Assembly (NCBI GenBank): GCA_003342815.1
Contig: PTEX01000295.1
Coordinates: 41,749 to 105,748 of the forward strand
DNA length: 64,000 nucleotides
From: Eudromia elegans
Lineage: Eukaryota > Chordata > Aves > Tinamiformes > Tinamidae
Reading direction: 5' to 3'
How positions within the stretch are numbered: position 1 is the first letter of the stretch; each line of letters opens with the position of its first letter. The translations under genes were made by a program, and so were the position numbers. Below the pieces are notes generated by a model. The model was not told where the DNA came from, made no database searches, and saw only the letters and a list, made by a program, of their open reading frames with translations. Shown piece by piece: positions 61,301 through 64,000 of this stretch.

Positions 61301-63876
61301 GAAAATGTTTTAGGTAACTCTATAAAAGCTAAGAAACTCCAGAGAATGTTGGTTCCTAGCAGATTATTCCGTTAGCAGATTACCTTTAGCACAGAGCCAG
61401 TGACCTACTGCACTCACACTGTACCAGAAGAGGTCTCGCCTGACAAAGATCAGGATGTTATTGGGGAACAGGCATGTGAAGGTGGAATTTGAATGGATTA
61501 TGTATTTGAACGCCTTTGCTGTAGGGTTTTGTACATAATTTCCTTTACTTTGGACAACCACAGCAAGCGTCGCCCCTGAACACAGAGCCACTGAATCAGA
61601 GAGGAAATGCAGGTAAGCACGTGCCAACAGCTCCCCTTCCTGGCCATGCTGCCTCATCTACATGCTGCTGCAGACTACACAGGTTCTAGAGAAGGTATGT
61701 GCATTAAAAAGCAAAAGCCAGGAACAAAACCAAATTCTTAACTGTTCCTTACCTGTATGGATCATTAATGATGCCTCGATATATCCACTTTTCCAAAATT
61801 TCAAAATAAGGCACGCTGGCTGCCTTGGTTAAATACAGACACAGCTCCTGGGCCTGGCTGTCTCCAGTGTAATTGAAAGTCTTATCATGGAGTAAGCTCA
61901 GCGTTGATCCTCCCATACACTCACCTTTATCCACAGAAGTAGCTAAAATTTAACAAATATAGATACATTTTAATGTTCTCCATTTAAAAGCATGTACTAA
62001 TTGCACAGGCTATGGCAGGTGAAAGTAATGCAAAAGTTTGTAGGTGATTAACTGAGCACTCTTAAGTTACCGATTTTGAAGGCAGATGTGGACTCCTGCT
62101 GCAGAGAGAGAACACTCTGATGAAGGTACAAAGTCACCCCACTACAGTGCAATGTCCTGATACAAAAACCTGAATGATCCACACTGTAAAAAGCAAAAAC
62201 CAAAACCAACCCTGTAAGTAAACAAAATTAAACTTGGGTAGACACAACGTCCAAATGCCTCCAGGTGGAAAAGAGCACCTACAGAAATCTGTCTTCCAGA
62301 TGTTAACTAAAGAGGATGTTGCAAGAGACATATTAGGTACAGGGGAAGAATAGAGGACCATGAGTTTCAGACCAAGTTCAGCTTTAACTTCATTGACTAA
62401 TCATTGTGTTCCAGAAAAGCAATTTTCTGGAAATGTGATCAGGAAGAGGGATCATCCATGTCCAGATTCCATGCAGAACAAACATTTGTTTAGAAATAAA
62501 TTCTTGGGGCTGAGTAAAAGTCTTCTCACACACACAAAACAACTTAATTAACCAACATTATCAAGGCACCAGTAGTGCAATTAAGTGAGAAATGAGAGCA
62601 GTCAAATAGCACTTATGAAAGTACTGCAACTTTTTCCTCCTCTGGATTAAAGCATTGTGTTCTATTTGAAATCCTGGTACAAAAGTGATGTCAACACGGA
62701 GAGAGCTCACAAGAAGCTACTTAAGATGGGTGGCTGTGATGTCCAGGAATGCAAAGAAAACTGGAGAGAGTTGATATTGCTAGGCAGAGAAAGACAACTG
62801 AAGAGCATTCTTCTGCTACCTCATGGCCGTGAAGACGACGGATGGAGATGACACTGCTCTATATAAACTGCAGCACATGGTTAGGCAAACCTGGAGGATA
62901 ACCTGTCTTTAAGGAAGACAACAGATAGAAGCAGATGCAGCTGCCCCAATTTCCCCCAACTCTTCTGGCTGATGTGACAGCTACAAGGAAAGCAAAAAGA
63001 GAACAGGAATCTGAAGGACTACACAGTAGCGAGCTGAACCAGTTGCCAAACAGATTTTCGCATAACTAGAGGGAAAGGTGAGTGATTCAGTTTGGAAAAG
63101 CATCCCAAAATAGCTGGGATGAAGGCAGTGGAAGAGGCAGAAAAATGCTGAGACCAAGAAAAACATATAAGTCTAGTGGACACCATCCAGCTAACAGTAA
63201 GAACAATCCAGAACACAAGAGAGGGCGACTGGTCCACGACCAAGAATTATCTGTGGTCCATAACAAAAACTGAGAATCCTAAGAGCCCATTAAAGGACTT
63301 GGCCAGACTCTAAAGACAACAGATCCAGAAGAGTCAGAATAATCAGGTACTGAACAGACAACTAAGCAGATCCCAGAATCTGTTCTGCCACTGACAGATG
63401 AGAGCAAACCCAAATCTCCAGCGTGCTCTCTGAAACCTTAGAAAATTCTAGGGAAACAAAGGGATTGAAAAAGAAATATACAGCAGAAGTTTGCTGGTTA
63501 CGAGGTGGCCACATGGGATCTGAATGATCCCAAGCTGCTACCAATCTGGATGACTGACTGATCTGCAACACTTCTTAAACACCAAATTAAATGGATGCAT
63601 GCCCTGCACATAAGACCATTCTAAAGAGTTTTCAGAGCTCCTGTTGTGCAGTAACGACTACATTTTCTGAACTTACCAAGCGAGGCAAGAATTTCCAAGG
63701 TCCTCATTGTGGGCTGGATATAAAACCAGAGCTTCTGCAGTGACAGAAGTCCCTGTCTCTGGAGATGTTCCAACTGGGTAATAAGTATCATGTATTCTTT
63801 GATAAGGGTCCGCATAGCTGCAGCCAACGCATGATTTACCTGGCCATACTCAAAGGAAGACTTTTCCTCTATAAAC
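52139..63876 (-). CDS. TUBGCP2: TUBGCP2 (GCP2), last 12 coding exons, 5'-partial
   Basis: Core subunit of gamma-tubulin small and ring complexes. It pairs with GCP3 and binds gamma-tubulin to nucleate microtubules at centrosomes. Exons, 5' to 3': 63876-63677, 61942-61753, 60933-60788, 60583-60403, 59912-59732, 59301-59129, 58356-58228, 57908-57788, 56160-56017, 55464-55336, 55039-54876, 52244-52139 (TGA). Phases are consistent. The 620 residues here match the last two-thirds of human GCP2 (902 residues), starting at FIEEKSSFEYGQVNHALA. About 280 N-terminal residues lie right of the window. Two donors are poor: GTTTGA after exon 60583-60403 and GTTGGA after exon 55464-55336. No stop or frameshift was seen. 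Confidence 0.96.
52245..63676 (-). other. TUBGCP2 introns, with a short TATATG-rich repeat
   Basis: Introns 54875-52245, 56016-55465, 57787-56161, 59128-58357, 59731-59302, 60402-59913, 61752-60934 and 63676-61943 show ordinary AT-rich sequence with several poly(A) runs (for example 56620-56637 and 59070-59090). A GTGTGTGTATATATATATATG stretch followed by a T run lies at about 54689-54735. No inserted gene or recognisable transposon was found. Confidence 0.55.
59129..63876 (-). other. TUBGCP2: TUBGCP2 GRIP1-side exons
   Basis: Six exons encode the helical N-terminal (GRIP1-type) half that mediates lateral GCP contacts: FEYGQVNHALAAAMRTL, LLSLQKLWFYIQP, GGSTLSLLHD, AQELCLYLTKAAS, EKWIYRGIINDPY, EDYNDKYWDQRY, ECGRDVTCPVAKE, ASKVLLDFLMEEKELV and YFLMDQGDFFVHFMDL. 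These are nearly identical to human GCP2. Exon 63876-63677 is preceded on the minus strand by an unusually long T18 run before its TAG acceptor. Confidence 0.93.
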
Positions 63877-64000
63877 CTAAAAAAAAAAAAAAAAAACCTC
63901 TTTAACTCTTTTGGGCAAAGCAATTTCTATAACTTCTAGGAATTTTATCTTTAGCAGGTTGTGGAAGAATTTGGAGTACAATTGTGTATTGGAAAGCACA

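Overview
The window is nuclear DNA from a bird. The evidence is a set of split vertebrate genes with canonical GT-AG introns, CR1 LINE retrotransposons that end in the avian-type ATTCTATG octamer repeat, and proteins that align closely to known vertebrate orthologues. I cannot name the species. Four protein-coding genes account for nearly all coding signal. Many long unspliced reading frames in the window are shadows of these exons or of GC-rich DNA.

Layout. 61-17210 (+) is CHUK (IKK-alpha), missing only its first coding exon, which lies off the left edge. Its 3'UTR ends near 17520. Only about 370 bp after its poly(A) signal, 17880-29795 (+) encodes ERLIN1, complete in 11 exons (347 codons), with a long 3'UTR to about 32810. 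ERLIN1 then meets ADAM8 tail to tail: ADAM8 (-) has its CDS from 47752 down to 34196 and a poly(A) signal at 33362-33367. About 4 kb with no gene I recognise (47753-51714) separates ADAM8 from TUBGCP2 (-), whose last 12 coding exons run from 63876 down to 52139. The 5' part of TUBGCP2 is off the right edge.

Exon maps were made by hand from splice sites, reading phase and remembered orthologues. Phases add up exactly for CHUK (2142 nt), ERLIN1 (1044 nt), ADAM8 (2628 nt without one doubtful tail micro-exon) and TUBGCP2 (1864 nt partial).

The genes do not form one pathway: CHUK is an NF-kappaB pathway kinase, ERLIN1 an ER lipid-raft scaffold acting in IP3-receptor degradation, ADAM8 a leukocyte-type metalloprotease-disintegrin, and TUBGCP2 a gamma-tubulin complex subunit. 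CHUK-ERLIN1 and ADAM8-TUBGCP2 are each neighbours in human, at two distant places on chromosome 10q. The ERLIN1/ADAM8 contact is therefore a rearrangement junction relative to human.

No clearly new biological system is visible. The most interesting points are regulatory: an ERLIN1 promoter CpG island running back into the CHUK terminal exon, with a perfect RFX X-box, a CRE-like site and a YY1 motif; a start-stop ATGTGA two bases before the ERLIN1 start codon; an intronic poly(A) signal that would remove the CHUK NEMO-binding tail; a pair of inverted, similar CR1 copies around five CHUK exons; and a CTG repeat that encodes the ADAM8 signal-peptide leucine core.
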